From NCBI GenBank assembly GCA_003669605.1, contig QWOP01000006.1, forward strand, positions 1 through 39,994: DNA of 39,994 nucleotides, given 5' to 3'. This document shows, piece after piece, positions 8,048 to 16,439 of the stretch. Numbering within the stretch: the stretch's first letter is position 1; each line of letters begins with the position of its first letter. The position numbers and the translations under genes were made by a program. This stretch comes from Planctomycetota bacterium (GTDB taxonomy: Bacteria > Planctomycetota > Planctomycetia > Pirellulales > UBA1268). A model generated the notes under the pieces. That model saw nothing but the letters and a program-made list of their open reading frames with translations. It was not told the origin of the DNA and did not search any database.

Positions 8048-8293
8048 GAATCCCCCTTACCGGATGAAATCCCGGATCAAAGACACGAACCGACTCGGAC
8101 ACCAGCCCGGATGCACTCCAGCCAACGGCTGCCCTGTGCGGGAGGATTGTGACACGGCGACGCCCCGGGCGGAAGCGGCGGCAGCATGCGCCGGGTTTCA
8201 CAAGACATCCCCATGGAGGGATACTAGGGAGGCTCCGCTTGCACCCGTGAGACGGCCCTGGCCACGGATCCCCTTCCTTTTTGTTGCCCATCG
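8048..8293. promoter_or_regulatory. divergent intergenic region between the DUF1080 and PSCyt/DUF1553 genes
   Basis: 246 nt between two divergent starts, so it must hold the promoters of both the minus-strand catabolic operon and the plus-strand PSCyt/DUF1501 pair. No clear -35/-10 hexamers, operator palindrome or RNA structure could be identified by eye. The shared region allows co-regulation. Confidence 0.45.
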
Positions 8294-10999
8294 ATGCCAC
8301 GCTCCACGATCCTCTCCGCATCCCTTCCGGCACAGAGCACTCCACTTGTCGTTGGCCCCCGCTGGTCGGCGGCGCGGCACCAGATCCGCTGGGAGGCGCT
8401 GCGCCGGACTGGCTGGCTGTGGTGGGCGATTGCCTCTGGCATGACGGGAGGCGATCTCGCCGCGGACGACTCTTCTCTGACCTTCGAACGGGATGTCCGC
8501 CCCATCCTCCGGGCCCACTGCCTGGATTGCCACGGCGCCGAGGATCAGCCCCAGGGGGGGCTCGACATGCGACTGGTGCGATCGATGATCCATGGCGGCG
8601 ACTCGGGAGCGGCGGTTGTTCCCGGCGACACGGTGGCGAGCCTGCTGCTGACGCGGATCCGGGACGGAGAGATGCCCCCTTCGGCGCTCAAGGTGAAGGC
8701 CGAAGAACTCGCGGTGCTGGAGGCCTGGGTGGCGGCCGGAGCCCCCACGGCGCGGCCGGAGCCCGAGTCGCTGCCGCCGGGGTTGGGGATCACCGCGGAG
8801 GAACGGGAGTGGTGGGCATTCCGCCCACTTGGCCGAGTTGAAGTGCCGGTTGTCTCCCGCCCCGATCTGGTCACCACGCCAATCGATGCCTTCGTCCTGG
8901 CACGACTGGAACGGGAGGGGCTATCGTTCTCGCCACCGGCGGACCGGACGACACTCATCCACCGGGTATCGTTCGACCTCCTCGGCCTCCCTCCCACTGC
9001 GGAGGAGGTCGATGCGTTCGTGGCCGACACCGATCCGCAGGCGTTCGACAACCTCGTCGAGCGGTGCCTCGCTTCACCACACTACGGCGAACGATGGGGG
9101 CGACACTGGCTCGACGTCGCCGGCTACGCCGATTCCGCCGGAGCCACCCAGGATGACCCCCAGCGCCCGTATGTCTACAAGTACCGCGACTGGGTGATCC
9201 GGGCGCTGAATGCCGACATGCCGCTGGACCGCTTCATCGTCGAACAACTTGCTGGGGACGAGTTGGTGCCACTCCCGCATGCAAACCTCGGCAGCGACGC
9301 CATCGAGAGGCTCACAGCCACCGGATTCCTGCGGATGGCGGCCGACGGCACGGCCGGAGGCGGCGATGCCGAGAGCCGTAACCGCGTGGTTGTCGACACG
9401 CTCGGAATCGTCTCGACGGCCCTGATGGGACTTTCCGTGAGCTGCGCCCAGTGTCACGACCACCGCTACGATCCGATCCCGCAATCGGACTACTACGCAC
9501 TGCGTGCCGTCTTCGAACCGGCCCTCGACTGGCAGGCCTGGCGGGCGCCGAACGACCGGCTGCTGTCGTTGTTGACCGATGCCGATCGGGCCCGCTCCGC
9601 AGAGATCGAGGCCGAGGCGGTAGCGGCTTCGAAGGAACTCGAGGACAAGCAGGCCACCGCGATCGCGGCGGCGCTGGAAAAGGAACTCGCCAAGCACCCG
9701 GAGGACCTCCGGCCGCTGTTGGCCGCGGCGGCCCAGACGGCGGACAAGGACCGGACCCCCGAGCAGCAGCAGCTCCTCAAGGAACGGCCCAGCGTCAACA
9801 TCACTCCCGGCGTGCTCTATCAATACAATCAGGCTGCCGCGGACGAACTCAAGGCCATCGCTGAACGCATCGCCGCCATCCGGGCGCGGAAGCCGGTGGA
9901 GGACTTCCTCCATCCCCTCACCGAGCCGGCCGGCCACCTTCCCACGACTCGGATCTTTCATCGCGGGGACCACCGCCAGCCCAAGGGGGAGGTGGGACCG
10001 GCCGACCTGCAGGTGGCGGCCCCGGAGGGAGCGGCATCTCTCCCCGCGGACGACTCGTCCCTTGCCACCAGTGGTCGACGGCTGGCCTTGGCTCGACGGC
10101 TGACCCATGGCCGCCACCCGCTCCTGGGGCGCGTGCTCGCCAACCGTTTTTGGATGCATCATTTCGGCCGTGGGATCGTGGCCACGCCGGCTGATTTCGG
10201 TCGCCTTGGCGAACTCCCCTCGCACCCTGAACTGCTCGATTGGTTGGCGGTGGAACTCGCCGACTCCGGCTGGGGCTTGAAGGACTTCCACCGGCTTCTG
10301 CTCCGCTCCACCGTCTGGCGGCAATCCTCGGCCCGCCGAGCGGAGCTGGAGCAGGTCGACTCCGAGAACCGGCTCCTGGGACGGATGCCCGTCCGCCGCC
10401 TGGAGGCTGATGCCGTCCGCGACCGGATGCTGGCAGCCGCAGGCAATCTCGACTGCGCGGTCTTCGGCCCTGCAGTCTCTGTTGTTGCCGACGACACCGG
10501 TGAATTCGTCATCAAGGATGGCAAGCCGCGACGGAGCGTGTATGTCGAACAGCGGCGGAGCATGCCGGTGCAGTTTCTGGCCACGTTTGACGCTCCGCAG
10601 ATGCAAACCAACTGCGATCGCCGGATCAGTTCCACCGTCGCCGGTCAGGCTCTGCTGCTGATGAACGGCGAATTCGCCATCGCCCAGGCCCGCCTCCTCG
10701 CCGACGCGGCGATTGCCGAGGCCGGAGTCGGGGTCTTCGTGCCGGAGACGACTGGACCGGGCAGCGAATCCCAGGCCCTTTCGCCAGCAGTGATCCGCAT
10801 CTGGCAACGGGCCTACTCCCGCCCTCCCGCAGCCGACGAGATGGCAGAGGCCGTCGCCTTTCTGGCCGATGAACTGGCGCTGCTGCGGACGACACACCCA
10901 GCCGATGACGCGGCAGCGGTCCGCGAACGGGGCACGCGGGCGATCGCCAATCTTTGCCAGCAGCTCCTCTGCAGCAATGAGTTTCTCTACGTCGATTGA
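8294..10999 (+). CDS. planctomycete cytochrome / DUF1549 / DUF1553 protein
   Basis: 901 aa with the classical three-part order. A PSCyt1-type haem domain at about 65-135 has ERDVRPILRAHCLDCHG (CxxCH at 76-80) and a distal GEMPPS with a candidate axial Met. The DUF1549 (PSCyt2) domain at about 165-380 includes a second CxxCH in SCAQCHDHRYDPIP. The DUF1553 (PSD1) domain, about 600-870, has NRFWMHHFGRG and LPSHPELLDWLA. A hydrophobic stretch near residues 40-50 before GGDLAADD may act as the export signal, so the upstream residues may be over-called; no Shine-Dalgarno is seen at the chosen ATG. The family is secreted, abundant in Planctomycetes and often linked to polysaccharide degradation, with function unproven. 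DUF1501 follows by 45 nt, the usual pairing. Confidence 0.93.
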   Translation: MPRSTILSASLPAQSTPLVVGPRWSAARHQIRWEALRRTGWLWWAIASGMTGGDLAADDSSLTFERDVRPILRAHCLDCHGAEDQPQGGLDMRLVRSMIHGGDSGAAVVPGDTVASLLLTRIRDGEMPPSALKVKAEELAVLEAWVAAGAPTARPEPESLPPGLGITAEEREWWAFRPLGRVEVPVVSRPDLVTTPIDAFVLARLEREGLSFSPPADRTTLIHRVSFDLLGLPPTAEEVDAFVADTDPQAFDNLVERCLASPHYGERWGRHWLDVAGYADSAGATQDDPQRPYVYKYRDWVIRALNADMPLDRFIVEQLAGDELVPLPHANLGSDAIERLTATGFLRMAADGTAGGGDAESRNRVVVDTLGIVSTALMGLSVSCAQCHDHRYDPIPQSDYYALRAVFEPALDWQAWRAPNDRLLSLLTDADRARSAEIEAEAVAASKELEDKQATAIAAALEKELAKHPEDLRPLLAAAAQTADKDRTPEQQQLLKERPSVNITPGVLYQYNQAAADELKAIAERIAAIRARKPVEDFLHPLTEPAGHLPTTRIFHRGDHRQPKGEVGPADLQVAAPEGAASLPADDSSLATSGRRLALARRLTHGRHPLLGRVLANRFWMHHFGRGIVATPADFGRLGELPSHPELLDWLAVELADSGWGLKDFHRLLLRSTVWRQSSARRAELEQVDSENRLLGRMPVRRLEADAVRDRMLAAAGNLDCAVFGPAVSVVADDTGEFVIKDGKPRRSVYVEQRRSMPVQFLATFDAPQMQTNCDRRISSTVAGQALLLMNGEFAIAQARLLADAAIAEAGVGVFVPETTGPGSESQALSPAVIRIWQRAYSRPPAADEMAEAVAFLADELALLRTTHPADDAAAVRERGTRAIANLCQQLLCSNEFLYVD

Positions 11000-11044
11000 C
11001 TCTGTCCTCTAAAGTCCACACCAGCCGCCTGCGGAAGCCTCCCC

Positions 11045-12487
11045 ATGACATCGCTTTCACTCTCCGGTCGCCGAGAGTTCCTCGTTCAACAGGCATTCGG
11101 CATCGGCGCGATCGCACTGGCCGATCTCCTCCGCCAGGAGGGTCTGCTCGCCAACCCTGCCAAGCCGTCGTTCGAGCCCGCCTTCAACGACCTCCGTGCC
11201 AGGGCCCCGCAGTTTCAGCCCCGTGCCAAGGCGATGATCTCGCTGTTCATGCACGGCGGGCCGGCTCATATGGACCTGCTCGATCCGAAACCGGAACTCC
11301 AGCGCCTCGACGGCAGCGACTACAGCGGGGAGGTGGCTTTCAGTTTCGTCAACAGAGCGAGCAAGCGGCTCCTGGGAAGTCCGTGGAAGTTTGCTCCCTG
11401 CGGTCAATCCGCTACGGAGATCAGCGAACTGCTTCCCCATCTGCGTACGATCGCCGACGACATCTGTCTCGTGCGGTCGATGCACACCGGCCACAACGGT
11501 CACGAGGTCTCCATCCGGTATTTCCATGGAGGGATCCCCGCTGTCCTCGGTCGTCCCACGCTCGGCAGTTGGTTGACGTATGCCCTGGGGAGTGAAAGCC
11601 GTGACCTGCCCTCCTACATGGTGCTGGTCGATCCGGAGGGGCATCCAGTCGATGGGGTCACAAATTGGTCGAGCGGCTTCATGCCGCCACTGTTTCAGGG
11701 GACGGTGCTCCGCGCGAAGGAGCCGCGGATCCCGAATCTCGAACCACCGCCACAGCTCAAGGGGGACATCCAGAACCGGAACCTGAAATACCTCGGTGCC
11801 ATCAACCGACGTCATCTCGCCCGGCACCCCGGCGAAGCCGACCTCGAAGCCCGGATCGCGAGTTATGAACTGGCGGCGCGGATGCAGGTCTCGGCCACCG
11901 ATGCCCTCGATATCTCCGCCGAGACCGAGGCCACGCACCGGCTTTACGGGCTCGACGATCCGGTCACGCGGGAATACGGCACGCGCTGCCTGATCGCCCG
12001 TCGGCTCGTGGAGCGGGGTGTCCGCTTCGTGCAATTGTTCCTCGGCGGGCAGCCCTGGGACAATCATTCCAACATCCGCGAATCGCTCCCGGCGATCTGC
12101 CGGCGGACCGACAAGCCTGCCGCGGCACTGGTGACCGACCTCAAACAGCGGGGCATGCTCGACACCACGCTCGTCCACTGGGGTGGAGAGATCGGGCGGC
12201 TGCCGGTCACCGAGGGGGAGGGAAGCGGCTGCGGCCGCGACCACAACGGCCAGGGGTTTAGTATCTGGATGGCGGGCGGTGGCGTGAAGCCGGGGATCGT
12301 CCACGGGGAGACCGACGAAGTTGGCCACCGGGCCGTGACTGATATCGTCACCCCCAACGACTGGCAGGCGACGGTGATGAGCCTTTTCGGCCTCGACCAT
12401 ACGAAACTGCTCTACCGCCACAACGGTGTCGAACAGCAGATCACCGCCGGGCGACCAGCCCGGATTGTCGCGCCGATCCTGGCGTGA
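11045..12487 (+). CDS. DUF1501 secreted protein
   Basis: 480 aa with the twin-arginine-like start GRREFLVQQAFGIGAIAL and the alkaline-phosphatase/sulfatase-like fold expected of DUF1501. Family landmarks are MISLFMHGGPAHMDLLDPKP, HTGHNGHEVSIRYFHGG, VRFVQLFLGGQPWDNHSN, HWGGEIGRLP, GRDHNGQGFSIWMAGGGVK and a C-terminal DWQATVMSLFGLDHTKL. The His and Asp residues in these stretches are candidate metal ligands. It is co-oriented with the PSCyt/DUF1553 gene 45 nt upstream; such pairs recur throughout Planctomycete genomes and are probably exported together. The biochemical role of the pair is not established. Confidence 0.93.
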   Translation: MTSLSLSGRREFLVQQAFGIGAIALADLLRQEGLLANPAKPSFEPAFNDLRARAPQFQPRAKAMISLFMHGGPAHMDLLDPKPELQRLDGSDYSGEVAFSFVNRASKRLLGSPWKFAPCGQSATEISELLPHLRTIADDICLVRSMHTGHNGHEVSIRYFHGGIPAVLGRPTLGSWLTYALGSESRDLPSYMVLVDPEGHPVDGVTNWSSGFMPPLFQGTVLRAKEPRIPNLEPPPQLKGDIQNRNLKYLGAINRRHLARHPGEADLEARIASYELAARMQVSATDALDISAETEATHRLYGLDDPVTREYGTRCLIARRLVERGVRFVQLFLGGQPWDNHSNIRESLPAICRRTDKPAAALVTDLKQRGMLDTTLVHWGGEIGRLPVTEGEGSGCGRDHNGQGFSIWMAGGGVKPGIVHGETDEVGHRAVTDIVTPNDWQATVMSLFGLDHTKLLYRHNGVEQQITAGRPARIVAPILA

Positions 12488-12568
12488 ATCCCGAGGGGGA
12501 GGGTAAGCCTTGCCGGTGAGGGTGATTCCGGGGGAGACACCAGGGCACTCCCGCCGAAAAGATGGATA

Positions 12569-12681
12569 GCAGGCTGTGGATAAACTGCCGGTCCGACTGC
12601 ACGAGGCAGTCGCGAGTGGGTAGCACTCGAGAAAACCGGAGGTTGTTCAAGTGGAAAAAGGTCAGGAGTGACTTTTTCCAC
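12569..12681 (-). repeat. 113-nt dispersed intergenic element, copy A
   Basis: Read on the minus strand this starts GTGGAAAAAGTCA and ends CACAGCCTGC. Copy B at 35377-35489 on the plus strand has exactly the same length, 18 of the first 20 bases identical, the last 10 bases identical, and shared blocks TTTTCTC, CACTC, CTCGTGC and GCAGT in the same order with at most one base of offset. Both copies are intergenic. In both, one frame starts VEKV followed by T or I, P, D or E, L, F. In copy A the first ~30 nt form a near-perfect inverted repeat (12651-12681). The element class is unknown; it may be a short mobile repeat, a structured RNA or a relic of a gene fragment. Confidence 0.7.
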
Positions 12682-12697
12682 GGCCTGCCGGGAGGCC
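12583..12697 (+). promoter_or_regulatory. potentially structured leader of the barrel-protein gene
   Basis: A series of helices can be drawn on the plus strand. An outer stem pairs AACT-G-CCGGT (12583-12592) with ACCGG-A-GGTT (12635-12644). It encloses GACTGC/GCAGTC (12595-12611, loop ACGAG) and CGAGTG/CACTCG (12613-12629, loop GGTAG), giving a three-way junction. Then come GTGGAAAAA-g-GTCA/TGACTTTTTCCAC (12651-12681) and GGCCT/AGGCC (12682-12697). The junction and long hairpin overlap repeat copy A. The downstream ATG at 12726 lacks a Shine-Dalgarno sequence. No known riboswitch consensus was matched. Confidence 0.4.
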
Positions 12698-12725
12698 TCC
12701 CTTTCACACCCAGTCACGGCGTCCG

Positions 12726-13574
12726 ATGGGATCCATCACCCGATCACCATCCGGCTTAAGACACACGCTCCGTGTCGGCGTGATCCTCGCCGGCCTGCTG
12801 GCGGCAACGCCGCCCCTCTGTCCGCCGGCGAACGCGGAGATGGCATCCGGGACCGACATGGGGACCGACCGCGATGCCTTCACTCCTTCCACGAAGACCG
12901 TTCCTCCGGGAAAGTTTCTCAGCGAGGGGTCGTACGTGTATATCGACAACCGCAGCGGGCTGCCGACCAACAACATCCCCGAGTACGTGATCCGCATCGG
13001 AGCCACTGAATGGCTGGAGTGGCGCCTCGGTGTCGACTACGGGGTCAACGCCCAAGGCAACGTGGTGACGAGCGTTGAGGTGGGGGAGGGGCGCTTCGAC
13101 GGAAAGAATCTCTACGAGGCGAACCTGCTCTACGGACTGAAAGCCAATCTCACCAGTCAGGATGGCTTGCTCCCCGAGAGTTGTCTGATCATGGAGGCCG
13201 GCACCCCCACCAACGGCAACCTCTGGGGCACCGTTCCAGTGGCCACTTTCGTGGGGGGCTGGGAACTTCCCGGCCCATTCCGGCTCGACTCCTCGCTCCG
13301 CTATTCCTACTCGGAATGGGACACAGGATGGTTCAGCCGCTGGGCGCCGACGGTCATCCTGCGGATGCCGGTCACGGAGCGCTGGGAGGTCCACGCAGAG
13401 TGGTTTGAAACCGCCACGCAGGGGCTGCCGGTGGACACGGTACGCCCTTTCTTCAGCCCCGGTACACACTACCTGCTGACGAAGAATTTTGAGATTGGCC
13501 TCCGGGTCGGCTGGGGCCTCAACGACACCGCAGCCGGATTTTTCTCCGATGCCGGATTCGGCTGGAGGTACTGA
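12726..13574 (+). CDS. predicted outer-membrane barrel protein (phenol MetA-like transporter family)
   Basis: 282 aa with a signal peptide (GVILAGLLAATPPLCPPANA before EM). The mature protein is a run of alternating beta strands that fits the MetA-pathway phenol-degradation/transporter family (PF13557-like): FTPSTKTVPPGKFLSEGSYV, YVIRIGATEWLEWRLGVDYG, NLLYGLKANL, LDSSLRYSYSEWDTGWF, VTERWEVHAEWFETA and a terminal LTKNFEIGLRVGWGLND, ending FGWRY with a C-terminal aromatic residue typical of outer-membrane barrels. The ligand is unknown. The gene is preceded by a 238-nt region with strong inverted repeats and is convergent with lpd, leaving only 3 nt between the two coding regions. Confidence 0.7.
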   Translation: MGSITRSPSGLRHTLRVGVILAGLLAATPPLCPPANAEMASGTDMGTDRDAFTPSTKTVPPGKFLSEGSYVYIDNRSGLPTNNIPEYVIRIGATEWLEWRLGVDYGVNAQGNVVTSVEVGEGRFDGKNLYEANLLYGLKANLTSQDGLLPESCLIMEAGTPTNGNLWGTVPVATFVGGWELPGPFRLDSSLRYSYSEWDTGWFSRWAPTVILRMPVTERWEVHAEWFETATQGLPVDTVRPFFSPGTHYLLTKNFEIGLRVGWGLNDTAAGFFSDAGFGWRY

Positions 13575-13577
13575 TGC

Positions 13578-15002
13578 TCAAGCGTGGATCGCGTTGCCGC
13601 CGACGGCCATGGCCGCTTCCTTGAGCGCTTCGGGCAACGTCGGGTGGGCATGACAGACGCGGGCAATGTCCTCAGCAGTGGCCCCGAAGGCCATCGCGGC
13701 AGCCGCTTCGCCGATCAAGTCGCCTGCCGCGGGGCCGATGATGTGCACCCCCAACACCCGGTCGGTGACTTCGTCGGCAAGCACTTTTACCTTGCCGACG
13801 GTGTCGTTGATCGTCCGAGCCCGGCCATTGGCCCGGAACGGGAACACGCCCTTGCGGTAGCGGCGTCCCTCGGCAGTCAATTGCTCCTCGGTCTTCCCCA
13901 CCGCGGCGATCTCCGGATGCGTAAAGACCACCGCTGGCACGAGATCGTAGTCGACGTGGGCCCAGCCACTCTTCATCCCCTCGACGCAGGCCACGCCGTC
14001 TTCCTCCGCTTTGTGGGCGAGCATCGGGCCGGGAATGCAGTCGCCAATGGCGTAGATACCCGGGGATGTGGTGCGAAACAGTCCGTCGACGGCGATCGCG
14101 CCACGTTTGTCGAGTTGGATCCCAACCGCCTCGAGGCCAAGATCAGTCGTCGCCGGCTTGCGACCGGTGGCAGCGAGGACCCGATCACAATGGATCGGCT
14201 CCCGCCCTTCACACTCCACCACAGCCCCCGCCGGCTTGACGGCCCTGGCCGCCAGCACGCGCGCGCCCAATTGAATATCGAGGCCCTGACGGCGGAATTG
14301 CACGAGCGCCTCGGAGGCGATGTCGGCATCGATTCCCGCGAGAATCCGCTCGCCGTACTCAAGCACCGTCACTTTCGCTCCTAACCGGCGCCACACACTC
14401 CCCAATTCAAGCCCGATGTAGCCTCCGCCGATGACCACCAAGTGCCCCGGTACGGCGTCAAACGAGAGCGCCTCGGTGCTCGTGCCCACCACCGCTCCAT
14501 CGACCTCGACGCCGGGCAGCACGAGGCTCTGGCTTCCCACGGCGATAATCACCCGGGGCGATTCGAGAACCGTCGTCGTGCCTCCGGGAGCGCTGACTTC
14601 CACGCGCCAATCCCCCGGCGAACTCCCCGGACCGGCGATCCGACCGGTACCGCGGTGGCGAGCGATCTTGTTCTTGGCGAGCAGGCCGTCGATCCCCTTG
14701 CACAGTGTGCCGACGACGTCGTCTTTCCGTTTCATCATCGCGGCGAGGTCGAGGGCCACCGAGCCGACCTGGACGCCATGCTGCGCCAGGTCGCCGCGGA
14801 CCTCCTCGTACTTGTGACTCGACTCGAGAAGCGCCTTGGACGGGATACACCCGACCCGCAGGCAGGTCCCCCCCAAGCGGTCCTCCCGCTCCACCACCGC
14901 GGCCGTGAATCCCAACTGGGCAGCGCGGATCGCTGCCACGTATCCGCCGGGGCCGCCACCGATCACCACGATGTCGAACCGGGCCACCTCAGACTGTGCC
15001 AT
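13578..15002 (-). CDS. lpdA: dihydrolipoyl dehydrogenase (E3), 2-oxoglutarate-dehydrogenase-linked copy
   Basis: 474 aa FAD flavoprotein that reoxidises dihydrolipoyl groups on E2 and passes electrons to NAD+. The FAD motif is VVIGGGPGGYVAA (12-24). The redox disulfide lies in GGTCLRVGCIPSKALL (C47, C52). The second dinucleotide site is VIGGGYIGLELGSVW, and the FAD-binding GDCIPGPMLAHKAEEDG follows. The C-terminal active-site dyad is HPTLPE (H453, E458). The start chosen is ATG 15002; ATG 15044, 14 codons upstream, is an alternative with a weak GGGAG. It is the last gene of the minus-strand block, 107 nt after sucB, and so is probably the E3 for 2-oxoglutarate dehydrogenase. Confidence 0.96.
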   Translation of the reverse strand: MAQSEVARFDIVVIGGGPGGYVAAIRAAQLGFTAAVVEREDRLGGTCLRVGCIPSKALLESSHKYEEVRGDLAQHGVQVGSVALDLAAMMKRKDDVVGTLCKGIDGLLAKNKIARHRGTGRIAGPGSSPGDWRVEVSAPGGTTTVLESPRVIIAVGSQSLVLPGVEVDGAVVGTSTEALSFDAVPGHLVVIGGGYIGLELGSVWRRLGAKVTVLEYGERILAGIDADIASEALVQFRRQGLDIQLGARVLAARAVKPAGAVVECEGREPIHCDRVLAATGRKPATTDLGLEAVGIQLDKRGAIAVDGLFRTTSPGIYAIGDCIPGPMLAHKAEEDGVACVEGMKSGWAHVDYDLVPAVVFTHPEIAAVGKTEEQLTAEGRRYRKGVFPFRANGRARTINDTVGKVKVLADEVTDRVLGVHIIGPAAGDLIGEAAAAMAFGATAEDIARVCHAHPTLPEALKEAAMAVGGNAIHA

Positions 15003-15109
15003 GCGTTTCTGCCCATTCCTCGTTGATTTGCCCGCAGCCGTCATTCCGGCTCCCGATCTCTTCGGTGCCGGAAGACATCGCCCCTCCCACGCCTCCCGAC
15101 CGACGAAAG

Positions 15110-16384
15110 TCAGACCTCGAGCATCAGCCGGGTCGGCTCCTCGATCGTGTCCTTGATCCGCTTCAGGAACGTCACTGCCTCGCGGCCGTCGACGAGACGG
15201 TGATCGTAGGTCAGCGCCAGATACATCATTGGCCGGATCACGACTTGGCCATCAATCGCCACTGGTCGGTCGGTGATGGCGTGAAGGCCGAGGATTCCGC
15301 TCTGCGGCGGGTTGATGATTGGCGTACTCATCATCGATCCATACACGCCACCATTGGAGATCGTGAAGGTCCCCCCTTGGAGTTCATCGAGTTTCAGTTT
15401 GTTATCCGCGGCGCGTTTGGCGAAATCATTGATCGCCATCTCGATCTGCGCAAAAGAAAGCGTCTCGGCGTTGCGGAGCACAGGAACCACGAGCCCCTTG
15501 CCGCCACCGACCGCGATCCCGATGTCGCAGTAGTCGCGGTAGATGATGTGCGGATCGCGGAGTTCGGCATTCACCTGCGGAACCGCCTTGAGAGCTTCGA
15601 CCGTCGCGCGAACAAAGAACGACATGAATCCCAACTTGACGCCGTACCGTTGCTGGAAGGAGTCCTTGAATTTCGTCCGCAAGCCCATCACAGCGCTCAT
15701 GTCGACCTCGTTGAAGGTCGTCAATAACGCGGCCTGCTGCTGGGCCTCGACGAGCCGCTCCGCGATCCTCCGTCGGATGGGGCTGATGAGCACCGCACGT
15801 TCCTGGCGGGGGCCTGCCGGCGCCGCAGCCACCAGTGCCGTCGGTTGGGCGGATGCCGGAGGAGCAGCGGGGGTGGCTGGCCTCATTCCAGCCGCCTGCA
15901 CGGCGTCAGCCTTGGTGACCCGACCACCGGGCCCGGTGGCAGTGGCAGCAGCGGCTGTCATCCCGGCCTCAGCGAGAACGCGAGCCGCAGCGGGCATCAC
16001 CCGGGCCGCGTCGGTGGGGGGCGACATCTGCACCGATCCGATGTCCACCCGACCCCCAGTGCGTTTGACGTTGACCACCGGTTGGCCTCCCGTCGCTGCG
16101 GGGGGGGAATTGGTCACTTTGTCATTGTGGCTCGCGACACCGCTGCCGGCCGGCTCGAAATAGCCGATCACTTCCCCAACCAGGGCCTTCTCGCCAGCAG
16201 CCTTGAGGATCTTCGTCAGCGTGCCGGCCGACGGTGCCGGCAGGTCGACGGTGGCCTTGTCGCTCTCGATTTCGACGACGGCCTCGTCCATCGCCACGGC
16301 TTCCCCTTCCCGTTTCTTCCAGGAGCCGATCTGGACCTCGGTGATCGATTCGCCGACTTCGGGGACCTTCAGTTCGATGGCCAT
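15110..16384 (-). CDS. sucB: 2-oxoglutarate dehydrogenase E2, dihydrolipoyl succinyltransferase
   Basis: 424 aa. One N-terminal lipoyl domain has the lipoyl lysine K43 in [13 protein letters not shown] Pro/Ala-rich linker follows, then the peripheral-subunit-binding domain around [13 protein letters not shown] and [12 protein letters not shown], a second Ala/Pro linker, and the acyltransferase core. The C terminus [20 protein letters not shown] with catalytic H395 and D399 is diagnostic for the succinyl form, as is the start [17 protein letters not shown]. It transfers succinyl groups to CoA in the TCA cycle. It lies 55 nt downstream of sucA on the same strand. Eight G bases in the linker (near 16100-16107) could be slippage-prone. 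No clear Shine-Dalgarno is visible. Confidence 0.96.
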   Translation of the reverse strand: MAIELKVPEVGESITEVQIGSWKKREGEAVAMDEAVVEIESDKATVDLPAPSAGTLTKILKAAGEKALVGEVIGYFEPAGSGVASHNDKVTNSPPAATGGQPVVNVKRTGGRVDIGSVQMSPPTDAARVMPAAARVLAEAGMTAAAATATGPGGRVTKADAVQAAGMRPATPAAPPASAQPTALVAAAPAGPRQERAVLISPIRRRIAERLVEAQQQAALLTTFNEVDMSAVMGLRTKFKDSFQQRYGVKLGFMSFFVRATVEALKAVPQVNAELRDPHIIYRDYCDIGIAVGGGKGLVVPVLRNAETLSFAQIEMAINDFAKRAADNKLKLDELQGGTFTISNGGVYGSMMSTPIINPPQSGILGLHAITDRPVAIDGQVVIRPMMYLALTYDHRLVDGREAVTFLKRIKDTIEEPTRLMLEV

Positions 16385-16439
16385 GGTGGATGGGTGCCGG
16401 TGCGAGGATGAGGGAACGGTGATTGGCGCGACGGTGGGA

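Noticed and set aside
9074..10897. 607-codon minus-strand frame
   Set aside because: Antisense shadow of the PSCyt/DUF1553 gene; no domain recognised and composition rich in Arg and Gly.
11057..12421. 454-codon minus-strand frame
   Set aside because: Antisense shadow of DUF1501.
12575..12583. Perfect DnaA-box-like 9-mer TGTGGATAA
   Set aside because: Single site with no cluster, no AT-rich unwinding region and no dnaA or gidA neighbours; it falls inside repeat copy A and is not preserved in copy B, so an origin is not supported.
12412..12717. 101-codon minus-strand frame spanning repeat copy A
   Set aside because: Runs into the DUF1501 3' end, and the second copy of the element stops early in the same frame; treated as a possible relic, not a gene.
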